Position numbers and translations under genes: made by a program. The notes under the pieces were generated by a model. That model searched no databases. It was not told where the DNA came from and saw only the letters and a list, made by a program, of their open reading frames with translations. Below, in pieces: positions 1 to 10,227 of a stretch of DNA of 64,000 nucleotides. The stretch covers positions 3,802,501 to 3,866,500 of the forward strand of contig NC_019748.1 in assembly GCF_000317575.1 (NCBI RefSeq). Direction: 5' to 3'. The DNA is from Stanieria cyanosphaera PCC 7437. GTDB lineage: Bacteria; Cyanobacteriota; Cyanobacteriia; Cyanobacteriales; Xenococcaceae. Positions within the stretch are counted from its first letter, which is position 1, and the number at the start of each line of letters is the position of its first letter.

Positions 1-52
1 GAACTTCTACTTCAATCACAATTGCCTCATCGAAACAAATCCGACCAATCCA

Positions 53-1243
53 CTATTCAAATTCTGATTGCGGAAAAGCTCCTGGTCGTACTTCAACAAC
101 TTTTATTGTACCGTTTCTGATTATTTCAACTTCTAAAGCTGTTCCGATTTCACTGGTTTCGACTTGCTCTTGGACGTGATTAGCCGTTTCTACAGGCTGA
201 TTTCCGACTTTACTAATGACATCTCCTGCTTGTAAACCTGCTTTAGCAGCAGGAGATTGAGGCACAACCCGAACGACTAAAACTCCTTCTTCTTCGGTTA
301 CATCAAACTGATAATCGCTATTAAGATTAATCTCTTCTTTTGTTTTTGGATTGAGAGTAATCATGTGAATGCCGAGATAAGGATGATCGGCCTTACCTTT
401 GGTAAACAATTGATTAGCAATGCGTTGAGCAGTTTCAATCGGTATTGCAAAACCCAATCCTTGAGCATCCGCTCTAATCGCAGTATTAATTCCAATTACC
501 TCTCCTTCAGCATTAAGTAAAGGGCCACCTGAGTTGCCAGGATTAATTGCTGCATCAGTTTGAATAAATTTAACTCGTTTATCGGGTACACCCACTTGAG
601 AACTAGAGCGGTCAATTGCACTAATAATTCCCACTGTTACTGTATTATCTAAACCCAAAGGATTGCCAATTGCGATCGCCCATTCTCCTGGAGTAAGATT
701 ATTACCATCACCAAAGGTAACGGTTGGTAAATTAGTTCCTTCAATTTTAACTACAGCAATGTCTGTAATTAGATCAACTCCCAACACTTCCCCGTCATAA
801 ATTTGACCATCTTTAAGAGTTACTTGTACTCGATCTGTTCCTTCAACCACATGAGCATTGGTTAGTAAACGACCATCAGCACTAACAATAAAACCTGAAC
901 CAGTTCCTCGTTCTACTTTTTCGGGGGCAGATTGATCGCTACCAAAAAAACGGTGAAAAAAAGGTTGTTTAAATTGTTCGGGAATGGCGGAAGAAACTGG
1001 ACGTGCAGCATCAATCCTTACTACTGCTGGCCCAACTTTTTGGACAGCTTGAGCAATAAAATTAACGTTTTGATTAAGATTGGTGAAATTTGAGCCTGGA
1101 GATAAAGTTGGTATAGTGTTTGAATAGGTTGAAGGTTTTTGAACAATAGTTGTAGGTTGCCGTAAATAACGACTACTCCAAAAGCCAGCACTAACACCGA
1201 GTGTTAGTATTCCTAAATAGACACCCAATTTGTTTAAATTCAT
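53..1243 (-). CDS. Deg/HtrA-family serine endopeptidase (trypsin-like plus one PDZ)
   Basis: This is a periplasmic or lumenal quality-control protease of the HhoA/HhoB/HtrA group. The first ~25 residues contain a hydrophobic segment that should act as a signal or membrane anchor. The trypsin-like domain has a complete catalytic triad: His131 in TNAHVVEG, Asp161 in TDIAVVKI and Ser238 in NPGNSGGP. A single PDZ domain follows at about residues 290-385 and carries the typical AGLQAGDVI motif. The length of 396 residues is normal for cyanobacterial Deg proteases. The ATG start fits the signal sequence. I cannot decide between HhoA, HhoB and HtrA without an alignment, so no symbol is given. The 52 bases before the stop, at the window edge, hold nothing recognisable. 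Confidence 0.95.
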   Translation of the reverse strand: MNLNKLGVYLGILTLGVSAGFWSSRYLRQPTTIVQKPSTYSNTIPTLSPGSNFTNLNQNVNFIAQAVQKVGPAVVRIDAARPVSSAIPEQFKQPFFHRFFGSDQSAPEKVERGTGSGFIVSADGRLLTNAHVVEGTDRVQVTLKDGQIYDGEVLGVDLITDIAVVKIEGTNLPTVTFGDGNNLTPGEWAIAIGNPLGLDNTVTVGIISAIDRSSSQVGVPDKRVKFIQTDAAINPGNSGGPLLNAEGEVIGINTAIRADAQGLGFAIPIETAQRIANQLFTKGKADHPYLGIHMITLNPKTKEEINLNSDYQFDVTEEEGVLVVRVVPQSPAAKAGLQAGDVISKVGNQPVETANHVQEQVETSEIGTALEVEIIRNGTIKVVEVRPGAFPQSEFE

Positions 1244-1345
1244 CTCGTCTTTACTCTATGCTTGGGTTATCCCTAATAAAAATTATTACAGAGAAAAACT
1301 AAGAAAGCTCCCGATCTAGATCAACAATAATCAGGATTATTTTAC

Positions 1346-2365
1346 TTAGGTTAAGTCTCGACGTAAAACTTTACCATTAGGAGCAATAATAATTGGTGGT
1401 AAAGAGACAGGATCAACAATTTTTAAAGTTTGAAGATCGTAGGTTGTATAAACTGTGGTTGAATTAGATAAATCAATTTCAACTATGGTAATAGTTTTGC
1501 GTGGTGGTAAATTACTATTGAGTAACTGTCTTGGACCACTGCCTAAAGCTCCGGCATTGAGTAATTGAAGTTGACCTTTTTTGCCTGGATAGTAAGCGTG
1601 ATCGTGTCCACTAATATAAGTATGAACTTTATATTTTTCTAACAGACTACGCAACTTTTCCGCTTCTTCTAGATACTCTCCTGATTTCTCTCTTCCTACT
1701 GCTACAGGATATAGGGGTAGATGTCCGATCGCAATTCTCATCATAGCTTGTTGAGCTTCATTGCTGGCTAAACTTTGTTCTACCCAACTCAGTTGTTGTG
1801 GAGAAATAACATTAGTCGAAGCATCCCAAACTAAAAAGAAAATCCTTTGGGATTCAAAAGTATAATAGAAGGGGAATTCAGCTTGATCTACAAAATTTAA
1901 ATTATAATTATATTTAGAATCGTTCCAGTAAGCTGAGGCTAACTTCCGTTCTCTTTGAAAAATTTGATTTCCTTCGGATCTTGCCCCTGAACCATCGTGA
2001 TTACCAATTGTAAAACCAAAGGGAATAGAGCGATCGCGCAAGGGTTGAGCAATTTGACGATCAAACGCAGCCCACATTGCTTTGATTTGTTCAGTACTCA
2101 AGCTTAATTTTTGTCCTGCGATCATGTCACCACCGCAAAGAACTAAATCTGGTTGCCATTTTAAAATTAAAGATATTGCTTGATGTACTTCGGGTTCGTA
2201 GGTAGTCGAACCGTATTGACTATTAAGATCACTAATTACCACGATTTTAATTTTGGGATCGGAAACTGCTTTAACCGCAATTAAGTTATTAACTGTAGCA
2301 AAAGCGATCGCTATAACTAAACCAATTATTGCTATCAACAACTGACGGCGAGGAAAATTGCTCAT
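1346..2365 (-). CDS. Exported calcineurin-like metallophosphoesterase
   Basis: The 339-residue protein has an N-terminal hydrophobic segment (about residues 8-28), which suggests a membrane anchor or signal. The binuclear-metal phosphoesterase motifs follow in order: ISDLN, CGGDM, GNHDG, GHLPLYP and SGHDHAYY. These are the ligands of the calcineurin-like fold. The substrate cannot be inferred. It is one of three separate metallophosphoesterases in the first 12 kb of the window (others at 4490 and 10461). It shares the fold with them but not obvious sequence identity. It is transcribed away from uvrC, so the short gap between them carries both promoters. Confidence 0.9.
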   Translation of the reverse strand: MSNFPRRQLLIAIIGLVIAIAFATVNNLIAVKAVSDPKIKIVVISDLNSQYGSTTYEPEVHQAISLILKWQPDLVLCGGDMIAGQKLSLSTEQIKAMWAAFDRQIAQPLRDRSIPFGFTIGNHDGSGARSEGNQIFQRERKLASAYWNDSKYNYNLNFVDQAEFPFYYTFESQRIFFLVWDASTNVISPQQLSWVEQSLASNEAQQAMMRIAIGHLPLYPVAVGREKSGEYLEEAEKLRSLLEKYKVHTYISGHDHAYYPGKKGQLQLLNAGALGSGPRQLLNSNLPPRKTITIVEIDLSNSTTVYTTYDLQTLKIVDPVSLPPIIIAPNGKVLRRDLT

Positions 2366-2458
2366 TGGGCAACAACAATCAAGTGTTTTTATTTATCTTT
2401 AATTTAAGTGCCATCATAACTTTTGACAGCTTTTCTAGATTATTCAATCTTTTACTCT

Positions 2459-4345
2459 ATGACTGCTTTAACAGAAATTACTCCTCTGATTAAAAATTCC
2501 GAACGTTTAGAAACTCGCCTCAAAGAAATCCCGACTGAACCTGGAGTCTATTTCATGCGCGATCGCCAAGGTGATATTCTTTATATTGGTAAGTCTAAAA
2601 AACTGCGGGCGCGAGTTCGTTCTTATTTCCGCGATACTAATCGATTAAGTGACCGCATTAAAATGATGGTGCGTCAGATCGTTGAAATTGAGTTTATCGT
2701 TACCGATACTGAAGCGGAAGCCTTAGCTTTAGAAGCCAATCTCGTCAAACAACATCAACCTTACTACAACGTACTACTAAAAGACGATAAAAAATATCCC
2801 TACGTTTGTATCACTTGGTCAGAAGAGTATCCTCGGATTTTTATTACCCGTAAAAGAAAATTAAACAAACCAGAAGACCGCTATTATGGCCCCTATGTAG
2901 ATACTCGTTTATTACGTTTCACTCTTCATATTATCAAACGCACTTTTCCCTTACGTCAGCGTCCCAAACCTTTATTTAAAGATCGTCCTTGCCTCAATTA
3001 CGATTTAGGGCGTTGTCCTGGTGTTTGTCAAAGTTTAATTACGCCTCAAGAGTATCGTCAAACGATGCAAAAAGTAGCGATGATTTTCCAAGGCAGAACG
3101 GATGAATTAGTTAAAATGCTGCAAGGACAGATGGAAAAAGCTGCTGAGGAGTTAAATTTTGAACAAGCAGGCAAATTCCGCGACCAAATTAAAGCTTTAT
3201 ACGCTCTCAATGCCGATCAAAAAGTCTCCTTACCCGATGATACCATTTCTCGTGACGCGATCGCTCTAACTAGTAACAATCAACATTGCTGTATTCAATT
3301 ATTTCAAATTCGGGCTGGTAGATTAGTAGGAAGGTTAGGATTCTTTGCTGAAGCACAATCTGCTACACCAGGGGCTATTTTACAACGAGTGTTAGAAGAA
3401 CACTATGCAACTGTAGACTCGGTAGAAATTCCCAGCGAAATTTTATTGCAGCATGAACTACCCGAAGCAGAAATTTTAAGCGAATGGTTAACCCAACAAA
3501 AAGGGCGCAAAGTCAATTTAGTTGTTCCCCAAAGACAAACCAAAGCTGAATTGATTGAAATGGTCGAACGTAATGCCCAATACGAATTAGAACGAACTCA
3601 AAAAAATAGCGATCGCAATGAACAAGCGTTACAAGACTTAGCTACTATCTTAGATTTACCAGAACTTCCTAAACGCATCGAAGGTTACGATATTTCTCAT
3701 ATTCAGGGTTCTAATGCCGTTGCTTCTCAAGTAGTCTTTATCGATGGAGTCGCAGCTAAACAACACTATCGCCACTATAAAATCAAAAATCCTACGGTTA
3801 CCATTGGTCATTCTGACGACTTTGCTAGTATGGCGGAAGTAATTCGTCGTCGTTTTCGTAAATATGCAGTCGATGATAATTTAATTTCTACATCTGCCCA
3901 AAATGAAGACTTTCCCGATTTAGTCATGATTGATGGTGGCAAAGGACAACTATCTGCTGTCGTAGCTGTTTTACAAGAATTAAACTTATTAGAAGTAGTC
4001 AAAGTTGTCAGCTTAGCCAAAAAAAGAGAAGAGATTTTTTTACCAGGAGAATCTGAACCATTAACTACTAATGCTGAACAACCAGGAGTTCAATTATTAC
4101 GCAGAGTTCGTGATGAATCCCATCGATTTGCTGTTAGTTTTCATCGTCAACAAAGACTACAAAAAACAACGCGATCGCGTTTAGAAGAAATTCCTGGTTT
4201 AGGTTTCCACAGACAAAAACAGTTACTTGCTCATTTTCATTCGGTTGATTATATTCGCGAAGCTTCCCCTAAGCAATTAACAGAAGTCCCTGGTATTGGT
4301 AACAGTTTGGCACAGGAAATTTACAACTATTTTCATCCTAATTAA
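2459..4345 (+). CDS. uvrC: UvrABC system protein C (excinuclease subunit)
   Basis: UvrC makes the dual incisions on either side of a DNA lesion in nucleotide excision repair, after UvrA2B loads at the damage. The protein shows the GIY-YIG nuclease domain near its N-terminus (PGVYFM and ILYIGKSK), a cysteine cluster ([13 protein letters not shown]) and a UVR motif that binds UvrB ([12 protein letters not shown]). The RNase H-like second nuclease domain has GYDISHIQG and MIDGGKGQL, and C-terminal helix-hairpin-helix motifs follow ([25 protein letters not shown]). I chose the ATG at 2459. An in-frame TTG 36 bases upstream adds residues with no family support. The resulting 628 residues match the usual size. 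The stop is at 4345. Confidence 0.97.
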   Translation: MTALTEITPLIKNSERLETRLKEIPTEPGVYFMRDRQGDILYIGKSKKLRARVRSYFRDTNRLSDRIKMMVRQIVEIEFIVTDTEAEALALEANLVKQHQPYYNVLLKDDKKYPYVCITWSEEYPRIFITRKRKLNKPEDRYYGPYVDTRLLRFTLHIIKRTFPLRQRPKPLFKDRPCLNYDLGRCPGVCQSLITPQEYRQTMQKVAMIFQGRTDELVKMLQGQMEKAAEELNFEQAGKFRDQIKALYALNADQKVSLPDDTISRDAIALTSNNQHCCIQLFQIRAGRLVGRLGFFAEAQSATPGAILQRVLEEHYATVDSVEIPSEILLQHELPEAEILSEWLTQQKGRKVNLVVPQRQTKAELIEMVERNAQYELERTQKNSDRNEQALQDLATILDLPELPKRIEGYDISHIQGSNAVASQVVFIDGVAAKQHYRHYKIKNPTVTIGHSDDFASMAEVIRRRFRKYAVDDNLISTSAQNEDFPDLVMIDGGKGQLSAVVAVLQELNLLEVVKVVSLAKKREEIFLPGESEPLTTNAEQPGVQLLRRVRDESHRFAVSFHRQQRLQKTTRSRLEEIPGLGFHRQKQLLAHFHSVDYIREASPKQLTEVPGIGNSLAQEIYNYFHPN

Positions 4346-4489
4346 ATAAAAACTTTTTGACAGATAAACTAATCTTACAAATCAGAAACAAAAGCAAAAA
4401 AAAAATTAGCTCTTTAATTTGTGATTGTCATTAATCATTAATCATCAACCTTACTCTGAATTTTAGTAGAAATTTGGATAGGATCATTT

Positions 4490-5422
4490 GTGAGCCAAAA
4501 TGGAAAAATCTTTAATTTAATAATGACCAAGGCAACCAATCAAACCGAACCTCTCAAAATTGCCATTGTAGGAGATGTTCACGATCAATGGGAAGCAGCA
4601 GATGAACAAGCGTTACAACATCTTGGTGTAGATTTAGTTTTATTTGTAGGCGATTTTGGCAATGAATCTATTGAGATAGTCAGACAAATTGCTGCCATTA
4701 ATATTCCTAAAGCAGTTATTTTAGGTAATCACGATTGTTGGTACACTGCTTCCCCTTGGGGAAGAGCCAAAGCACCTTATGATAGAAGTAAAGAAAACCG
4801 AGTTCAACAACAGCTAGACTTATTAGGAGAAACTCATGTCGGTTTTGCTAAACTCGATTTACCTCAATTCCAATTATCAATAGTTGGTAGTCGTCCCTTT
4901 AGTTGGGGTGGAGGGGAATGGAAAAACAAAGACTTTTATCGCGATCGCTATCAAGTTAAGAATTTCGCTGAGTCAACTACTCGCATTGTAGCAGCAGCCC
5001 AAGCTACAGCTTACGATACTGTCATAATGATTGGTCATAATGGACCAACTGGATTAGGAGATTTACCAGAAGATATGTGTGGAAGAGATTGGCAACCTCT
5101 TGGTGGCGATCATGGCGATCCTGATTTTACTGATGCCATTGAGAAAATCCGAATGATGGGTAAATCAATTCCTCTAGTTACCTTTGGACACATGCATCAT
5201 CGTCTACGCCATCGCAAAGACCGTGTACGAACTATTATTAATGAAAGTCCTGAAGGAACTATTTATTTGAATTCTGCTTGTGTACCTCGAATTAAACACA
5301 CAGACAATGATTCCTACAGAAGTTTTTCTCTTGTGCATTTGCAGCATCATCAAGTAACTCAAGCTTCTTTAATTTGGGTGGATCAAACTTTTAAAGTAAT
5401 TAGTGAAGAAATTATTTTTTAA
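4490..5422 (+). CDS. Metallophosphoesterase, TIGR04168-like (cyanobacteria/plant type)
   Basis: This is a cytosolic calcineurin-like phosphoesterase of about 310 residues. Metal-binding motifs appear in order: IVGDVHDQW, GDFGN, LGNHDCWYT, IGHNGPTGLG and FGHMHHRLRH. The last two, and the overall length, resemble the family shared by cyanobacteria and chloroplasts (TIGR04168), whose substrate is unknown. There is no signal peptide. The GTG at 4490 has a GGA stretch about seven bases upstream. The ATG at 4523 is a possible alternative that would remove 11 poorly conserved residues. The tRNA-Ser gene follows 65 bases downstream on the same strand. Confidence 0.85.
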   Translation: MSQNGKIFNLIMTKATNQTEPLKIAIVGDVHDQWEAADEQALQHLGVDLVLFVGDFGNESIEIVRQIAAINIPKAVILGNHDCWYTASPWGRAKAPYDRSKENRVQQQLDLLGETHVGFAKLDLPQFQLSIVGSRPFSWGGGEWKNKDFYRDRYQVKNFAESTTRIVAAAQATAYDTVIMIGHNGPTGLGDLPEDMCGRDWQPLGGDHGDPDFTDAIEKIRMMGKSIPLVTFGHMHHRLRHRKDRVRTIINESPEGTIYLNSACVPRIKHTDNDSYRSFSLVHLQHHQVTQASLIWVDQTFKVISEEIIF

Positions 5423-5487
5423 AAAATTCCATCTTCTATTAACTTAAACTGTGTATTCATTTTTGCTATTATATTAGGACTGTACCT

Positions 5488-5572
5488 GGAGAGGTGGCAG
5501 AGTGGTCGATCGCGCTCGACTTGAAATCGAGTGAACCGAAAGGTTCCGTGGGTTCAAATCCCACCCTCTCCG
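5488..5572 (+). tRNA. tRNA-Ser (anticodon UGA)
   Basis: A complete class II tRNA can be folded. The acceptor arms are GGAGAGG and CCTCTCC, with discriminator G at 5572. The anticodon stem is CTCGA/TCGAG and the loop reads CTTGAAA, giving anticodon TGA. The long variable arm is GAACCGAAAGGTTC, and the T loop carries GGTTCAAATCC. The CCA end is not encoded. A TATATT sequence just upstream (within 5465-5480) is a plausible -10 element. tRNA genes are common integration targets, and the next 1.4 kb looks like island debris. Confidence 0.97.
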
Positions 5573-5953
5573 TTGTTTGAGCGTCGCTAGGGGTGTGACT
5601 TTAACCCACATAATCCTTGATTCACTCTCTATCATTCCCTCAAAATTCCCTCAATTACCTTTACTCTACTCCTACCTAAAAACTCAAATCAAGCTACTTC
5701 ATCAACTCTTTAAATTTATGTCTAATCTGTAAAGCTGGGGGATTATACAGCCATTGGGTAATTTTGTCAAATCCGACGGATCATACTCATACTACCTGAA
5801 GGATTTAACCCACCTAAAATCGCATTCCAGATTCAATACAGCAAGCTTTACAGAATCGATACAACTTCAGTATCGCTAACTTTATATAGTAAAAATGACC
5901 ATAATCTAGAACATAGACTGGTCATTATGTCAAGTAGGGTAAGTAGAATTTTT
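5573..5953. other. Gene-free stretch after tRNA-Ser, possible island edge
   Basis: No open reading frame or RNA is recognisable. The segment begins just after the tRNA. At 5591-5608 it has a sequence (GGGTGTGACTTTAACCCA) that recurs in nearly perfect inverted form at 6941-6958. These may mark the ends of an old insertion carrying the two genes between them. No copy of the tRNA 3' end was found at the far side. Confidence 0.35.
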
Positions 5954-6364
5954 TTAGGGTATTTTTTTAGCAGAACTTATTTCTATGTTTTGCTTTAATT
6001 TATCGGCATTTCCTCTGGTTGACAGCCATTGATAGCTTGTAACTAATCCTTCGTATCCTTTTTGCAATAACTCATCTATGCTTGGCAATCTACCTAATCT
6101 CTTGGATGTTCCTGAATAGTATAAATTTAATCCAAAAAGATTCATTGCATCCTGAGCATACTGCTTCTTTAAATGATCTGATGGAACTACAGCTAATAAA
6201 AAGTCCCAACCAAAAGCCGTTTTTAGAGAATCATAAATGTAAACAGCCTCTGCTGTTTTACCTGCGGAAACACAGGCTTCCAAAAGATAATTCTTTTTTG
6301 CTTTTGTTTGATAATCACGAAGACATCTTTTTTGCCACTTTCTGGCGACAAATAGGTTAATCAT
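5954..6364 (-). pseudogene. Truncated superfamily 2 helicase (N-terminal fragment)
   Basis: The 136-residue product reads like the first part of a DEAD/DEAH or type III restriction-like helicase. It opens with WQKRCLRDYQ, a Q-motif-like start. A Walker A-like ACVSAGKTAEA follows, then LLAVVPSDHLKKQ (motif Ia) and GLVTSYQWL. The reading frame then ends without the DEAH box or the second RecA domain. A working helicase needs several hundred more residues, so this is a remnant. It lies between tRNA-Ser and a ribbon-helix-helix gene on the other strand. Its former partners, if it came from a defence or mobile element, are not visible here. Confidence 0.7.
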
Positions 6365-6462
6365 TGGTGTTGTAATTTTTGTAAAATTTTTAAGATAGAT
6401 CGTCCGAGCTACGAATGTATCTCGACTTTCTCAAGATTGTATCTCATTAGTATCTCAAAAAA

Positions 6463-6783
6463 ATGGCAAAAACCAATAAAGATAAAACCGTCTCTATTCG
6501 TCTTTCAGAGTTAATGCTTGAAGCGTTGGATGCACGTGCCTTTCTTGAGGATAAAGATAGAACTCAAGTAATTAGAGAAGCGATTAAGAAATATTTAGAT
6601 TTACCAGAGGAATCTGTTGAGGATAAGCTACAAGTTTTAGAAAAAAAACAGAATTCGCTTAATCAAATAATTGATCGACTTCATAATCAGCTTAAAAATG
6701 AGTCGAAAAGAACCGATTCTATTGAGATTCGTGTAGAGGAGTTGAGAGAAATAATGTCTGTGTTTATAGAAAAGTCTAAATAG
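6463..6783 (+). CDS. Ribbon-helix-helix (CopG/Arc-type) DNA-binding protein
   Basis: The 106-residue product begins with a ribbon-helix-helix domain. Residues ~8-50 contain KTVSIRLSELMLEAL as the strand and first helix, then RTQVIREAIKKYL as the second helix. The remaining ~55 residues form a predicted coiled coil (KLQVLEKKQNSLNQIIDRLH and onward) that could mediate oligomerisation. Such proteins are antitoxins, plasmid copy or partition regulators, or transcriptional repressors. No toxin gene is adjacent. The upstream neighbour on the other strand is a truncated helicase, so the pair may be leftovers of an integrated element. The ATG at 6463 is directly followed by the conserved domain. Confidence 0.75.
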   Translation: MAKTNKDKTVSIRLSELMLEALDARAFLEDKDRTQVIREAIKKYLDLPEESVEDKLQVLEKKQNSLNQIIDRLHNQLKNESKRTDSIEIRVEELREIMSVFIEKSK

Positions 6784-6905
6784 AATCATTATGTACTTGT
6801 GGCAGGTTTATGATTCTATTTTGTACTCAAGGCAAGGTTATCAGTTAAATATATCAGAATTTTTTAATAGACTTGTTGCGTAAAAAGTGGTTTTTAGAGA
6901 AGTAA

Positions 6906-6958
6906 ATGGCAAGATTATGGGTAAAGTTATGGCAAAGTTATGGGTAAAGTCACATCCC
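6906..6958. repeat. Short tandem/inverted repeat at edge of helicase/RHH segment
   Basis: The phrase TATGGGTAAAGT occurs twice, 11 bases apart, with ATGGCAA before each copy. The end of the array (6941-6958) is nearly the reverse complement of 5591-5608, beside the tRNA-Ser gene. The arrangement could mark the boundary of an old insertion, but it is short and degenerate. Confidence 0.4.
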
Positions 6959-6994
6959 AATCCAAATTAGGTACGACTATAAAGGTCGAAGTCA

Positions 6995-9523
6995 TTACAC
7001 TAGCTTACACTGGCCGTCAGGACATAAATCTTCTAATTCAATTGGTACGGGTGCAACATTCCAAATATCTCGACAATATTCTTTGATAGCACGATCGCTG
7101 GAAAATTTACCCATTCTGGCAACGTTGAGAATAGACATTTTTGTCCAATTAGCGCGATCGCGGAATGCTTGACTAACTTTTTTCTGACAGTCTATGTAAG
7201 ATTGATAATCAGCAAAGAGTAAATAAGGATCGTAATTGAGTAAAGATTCAGTCAAAGGTTTAAATAATTCGGTATCGCCGTGAGAGAAAAAGCCAGAATT
7301 AATTAAGTCAATGGCAGCTTTTAATTGAGGATTAGAGTTGTAATAATCACGAGGATTGTAACCCTTAGTTTTTAATTGCTGTACTTCGGCAGCAGTTAAA
7401 CCAAATAGAAAAAAGTTTTCTGCACCTACTTCTTCTCGTATTTCTACATTCGCACCATCAAGAGTACCAATCGTTAAAGCACCATTAAGGGAGAATTTCA
7501 TATTACCTGTTCCCGAAGCTTCCTTACCTGCCGTAGAAATTTGTTCGGATAGATCGGCAGCAGGATAAATTGGTTGAGCGTTGGTAACATTGTAGTCAGG
7601 GAAGAAAACTACTTTCATGCGATCGCAAATATCAGGATCTTGATTAACGATTTCTCCAACCGAATTAATCAATTTAATCATCAACTTTGCCATCCAATAT
7701 CCAGGCGCAGCTTTACCTCCAAAGATAAACGTACGAGGAATGACATCAAGATTAGGATTTTGTTTGAGGCAATTATAAAGCGTAATAATGTGTAAAGCGT
7801 TGAGATGTTGACGCTTGTATTCGTGAATGCGTTTAGCTTGGATATCAAAGAGGGAATTGGGATTAACAATAATTCCTGTGCGTTGACGAATGCGAATCGC
7901 TAAATCTTGTTTAACTTCTTGTTTAATTTGTTGCCATTGTTGACAAAAAGCAGAATCGTCGACAAATTGTTCTAATTTTCTTAATTCATCTAAATTTTTA
8001 ATCCAGCTATCGCCAATTTTGCTACAAATTAGTTTGGTAAGTCTGGGATTACTCAATACCATCCAGCGACGGGGAGTTACACCATTGGTTTTATTACTAA
8101 ACTTTTCAGGAAATAACTGATAAAAATCTTTTAAAACGGTTTGTTGTAACAAGTGCGTATGTAACTCAGCTACTCCATTAATCGCATGACTTCCGACACA
8201 AGCTAAATGTGCCATGCGGACATATCTTGCTCCAGTTTCATCAATTAAAGAAAGTCGCGCTAGTTTATCATTATCTTGGGGATATTTTATTCTCACGCGG
8301 TCAAGAAAACGACGATTTATTTCATAAATAATTTCTAGATGTCTAGGCAGAAGACGATTAAATAGCTCTAAAGACCATTTTTCTAATGCTTCTGGTAAGA
8401 GAGTATGATTAGTATAACCAAAACTCTTTTCAGTAATTGACCAAGCTTGTTCCCAGTCCATAAAACGTTCATCAATCAATAAGCGCATTAATTCTGCGAT
8501 CGCAATAGCTGGATGGGTATCATTGAGTTGAATAGCAAACTTGCCATCAAAGGTATCTAAACTATTACCTGTCGACAAATGAAGACGAATCATATCTTGC
8601 AGGGAACAGGAAACAAAGAAATACTGTTGTTCTAAACGTAATTGTTTACCTTGCAGTTGTTCGTCATTGGGATAGAGAACTTTAGTAATGTTTTCCGAAT
8701 AAATCTTTTCATTGACTGCGCCATAATAATTACCAATATTGAAAGTCTGAAAATTGAACGATTCAATTGCTTCTGCTTTCCATAATCTTAAAGTATTAGC
8801 AGTATTAACCTGATAACCAACAATCGGAGTATCATAAGGAATGCCTTTAATTACTCTGTCAGGAAGCCAACGAACTCGATAATTACCGTCACGATCTACA
8901 TAAGTTTCTGTATGTCCACCCAAATTTACTTGTACACTATACTCAGGACGGGCAATTTCCCAAGGATTGCCGTATTGTAACCATTTATCTGTAATTTCTA
9001 CTTGCCAACCATCACGGATTTCTTGGTCAAAAATCCCAAATTCATAGCGAATTCCATACCCAATTGCTGGAATTTCTAGAGTTGCCATCGAATCGAGATA
9101 ACAAGCTGCTAATCTTCCTAAACCGCCATTACCTAAACCTGGTTCCTCTTCTTGGTCGACTAATTCTTGAAAATCTAATCCTAATTCTTCTACAGCTTGA
9201 CGTATTCTTGATTCTATCCCTAAATTAATTAAATTATTATTTAAATGAGGGCCCATTAGAAATTCTGCTGATAAATAACAGACTACTTTTACCTCTTGTT
9301 TTAAATAAGTTTGAACTGTATTAAGCCAGTGATGCACCAAGCGATCGCGAACAGTATAAGCTAATGCTAAATAATAATCATTTTTACTAGCAATAGTAGG
9401 AAATTTCCCCTGATTATAAAAAAGATTATCCGCGATCGCTCTTTTCAAGGTAGTAATACTCAATCCAGTGCGATCGTCTTCTACAACTATCGAGATTTTT
9501 TCTGAGGGGATTAACGAAGCCAT
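6995..9523 (-). CDS. glgP: Glycogen/alpha-glucan phosphorylase
   Basis: This enzyme uses phosphate to release glucose-1-phosphate from the non-reducing ends of glycogen in the cytosol, with pyridoxal phosphate as cofactor. The 842-residue length is standard for the family. Diagnostic motifs include GLGNGGLGRLAACYLDS near residue 130 and QLNDTHPAIAIAELMR. The cofactor-lysine region is EASGTGNMKFSLNGA, where the lysine forms the Schiff base. IHEYKRQHLNAL is also typical. The ATG start immediately precedes a normal N-terminus. A 476-base AT-rich region upstream (9524-9999) should hold its promoter. Neighbours are not other glycogen genes, so it is probably monocistronic. Confidence 0.97.
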   Translation of the reverse strand: MASLIPSEKISIVVEDDRTGLSITTLKRAIADNLFYNQGKFPTIASKNDYYLALAYTVRDRLVHHWLNTVQTYLKQEVKVVCYLSAEFLMGPHLNNNLINLGIESRIRQAVEELGLDFQELVDQEEEPGLGNGGLGRLAACYLDSMATLEIPAIGYGIRYEFGIFDQEIRDGWQVEITDKWLQYGNPWEIARPEYSVQVNLGGHTETYVDRDGNYRVRWLPDRVIKGIPYDTPIVGYQVNTANTLRLWKAEAIESFNFQTFNIGNYYGAVNEKIYSENITKVLYPNDEQLQGKQLRLEQQYFFVSCSLQDMIRLHLSTGNSLDTFDGKFAIQLNDTHPAIAIAELMRLLIDERFMDWEQAWSITEKSFGYTNHTLLPEALEKWSLELFNRLLPRHLEIIYEINRRFLDRVRIKYPQDNDKLARLSLIDETGARYVRMAHLACVGSHAINGVAELHTHLLQQTVLKDFYQLFPEKFSNKTNGVTPRRWMVLSNPRLTKLICSKIGDSWIKNLDELRKLEQFVDDSAFCQQWQQIKQEVKQDLAIRIRQRTGIIVNPNSLFDIQAKRIHEYKRQHLNALHIITLYNCLKQNPNLDVIPRTFIFGGKAAPGYWMAKLMIKLINSVGEIVNQDPDICDRMKVVFFPDYNVTNAQPIYPAADLSEQISTAGKEASGTGNMKFSLNGALTIGTLDGANVEIREEVGAENFFLFGLTAAEVQQLKTKGYNPRDYYNSNPQLKAAIDLINSGFFSHGDTELFKPLTESLLNYDPYLLFADYQSYIDCQKKVSQAFRDRANWTKMSILNVARMGKFSSDRAIKEYCRDIWNVAPVPIELEDLCPDGQCKLV

Positions 9524-9999
9524 AAAATTCCTCTGAATTTAACTTAGGTAGATCAAAATTACAACTGAGTTAAACGTTATGGAAGATAGAATTAAGAGCT
9601 ATGTAGTTGGTAATTGCTGCAATTAATTATGTTTAACTCTGCTTTAACAATTCAATAGTTAAATTTTAAACAAAGTCTTTTGAAAGTACTTGATCACAAA
9701 ATGATAATTACTTTCAAAGTTAAATTATTTTGCTCAAATTTTTCTTTTTAATAGATTTTTTTTAAGATTTGCTACCAGTTATGCTCACTATAACAAAGTG
9801 CGGGCGGGCCTAATGCACCTTCAGTTAACGAACGTGGTTTATAATTAAAAATTTTAACTTCTCTGTAGTTTAGATGAAATAACTTTGATTAAGAATTTTG
9901 ATAGTTCCGTTAATTATGTAAATTATGTAGCGAAATTTTTTGTTAGATCTTTAAAAAAGTGTTCAAATTAAGTTGAATATGAATAGTGTTTCAGTTAGA
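9524..9999. other. Intergenic region upstream of glgP
   Basis: This AT-rich stretch lies between the start of glgP and the end of hicA, both on the minus strand. It must contain the glgP promoter. Apart from a GC-richer patch around 9798-9830, I see no gene, RNA or clear repeat in it. Confidence 0.5.
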
Positions 10000-10227
10000 T
10001 TATTCAAGTAATGCTATAAACTCTTCCTGAGTCAGTTCAGCATCACGAATAATTTTGCGTAATAAACCTTTTCCAATAGTTTTACCACGATGAATAGGGA
10101 TAGTTACTACTCGTCCATCAATATGTTTCATTCTAATATGACTTCCTTTCTGTCTAATTTTTTGAAAACCTACTTTTTCAAGAACACGAATAACAGCATC
10201 ACCTGTTAAAGCTGGTAATTTTGGCAT
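10000..10227 (-). CDS. hicA: HicA-family toxin (mRNA interferase)
   Basis: The 75-residue protein fits the HicA/YcfA double-stranded-RNA-binding fold. It contains LPALTGDAVIRVLEKVGF, then KGSHIRMKH with the catalytic-type histidine, and a C-terminal helix region (GLLRKIIRDAEL). HicA toxins cleave mRNA and are held inactive by HicB. Its start codon overlaps the hicB stop by one base (TAATG), so it is translationally coupled downstream of the antitoxin. Confidence 0.92.
   Translation of the reverse strand: MPKLPALTGDAVIRVLEKVGFQKIRQKGSHIRMKHIDGRVVTIPIHRGKTIGKGLLRKIIRDAELTQEEFIALLE

Noticed and set aside
2423-2458. TTG-initiated extension of UvrC.
   Set aside because: The residues are not conserved, and ATG 2459 gives the normal N-terminus.
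6082-6360. A 92-codon plus-strand frame opposite the helicase fragment.
   Set aside because: It is the mirror frame of the helicase remnant, whose protein shows recognisable motifs.
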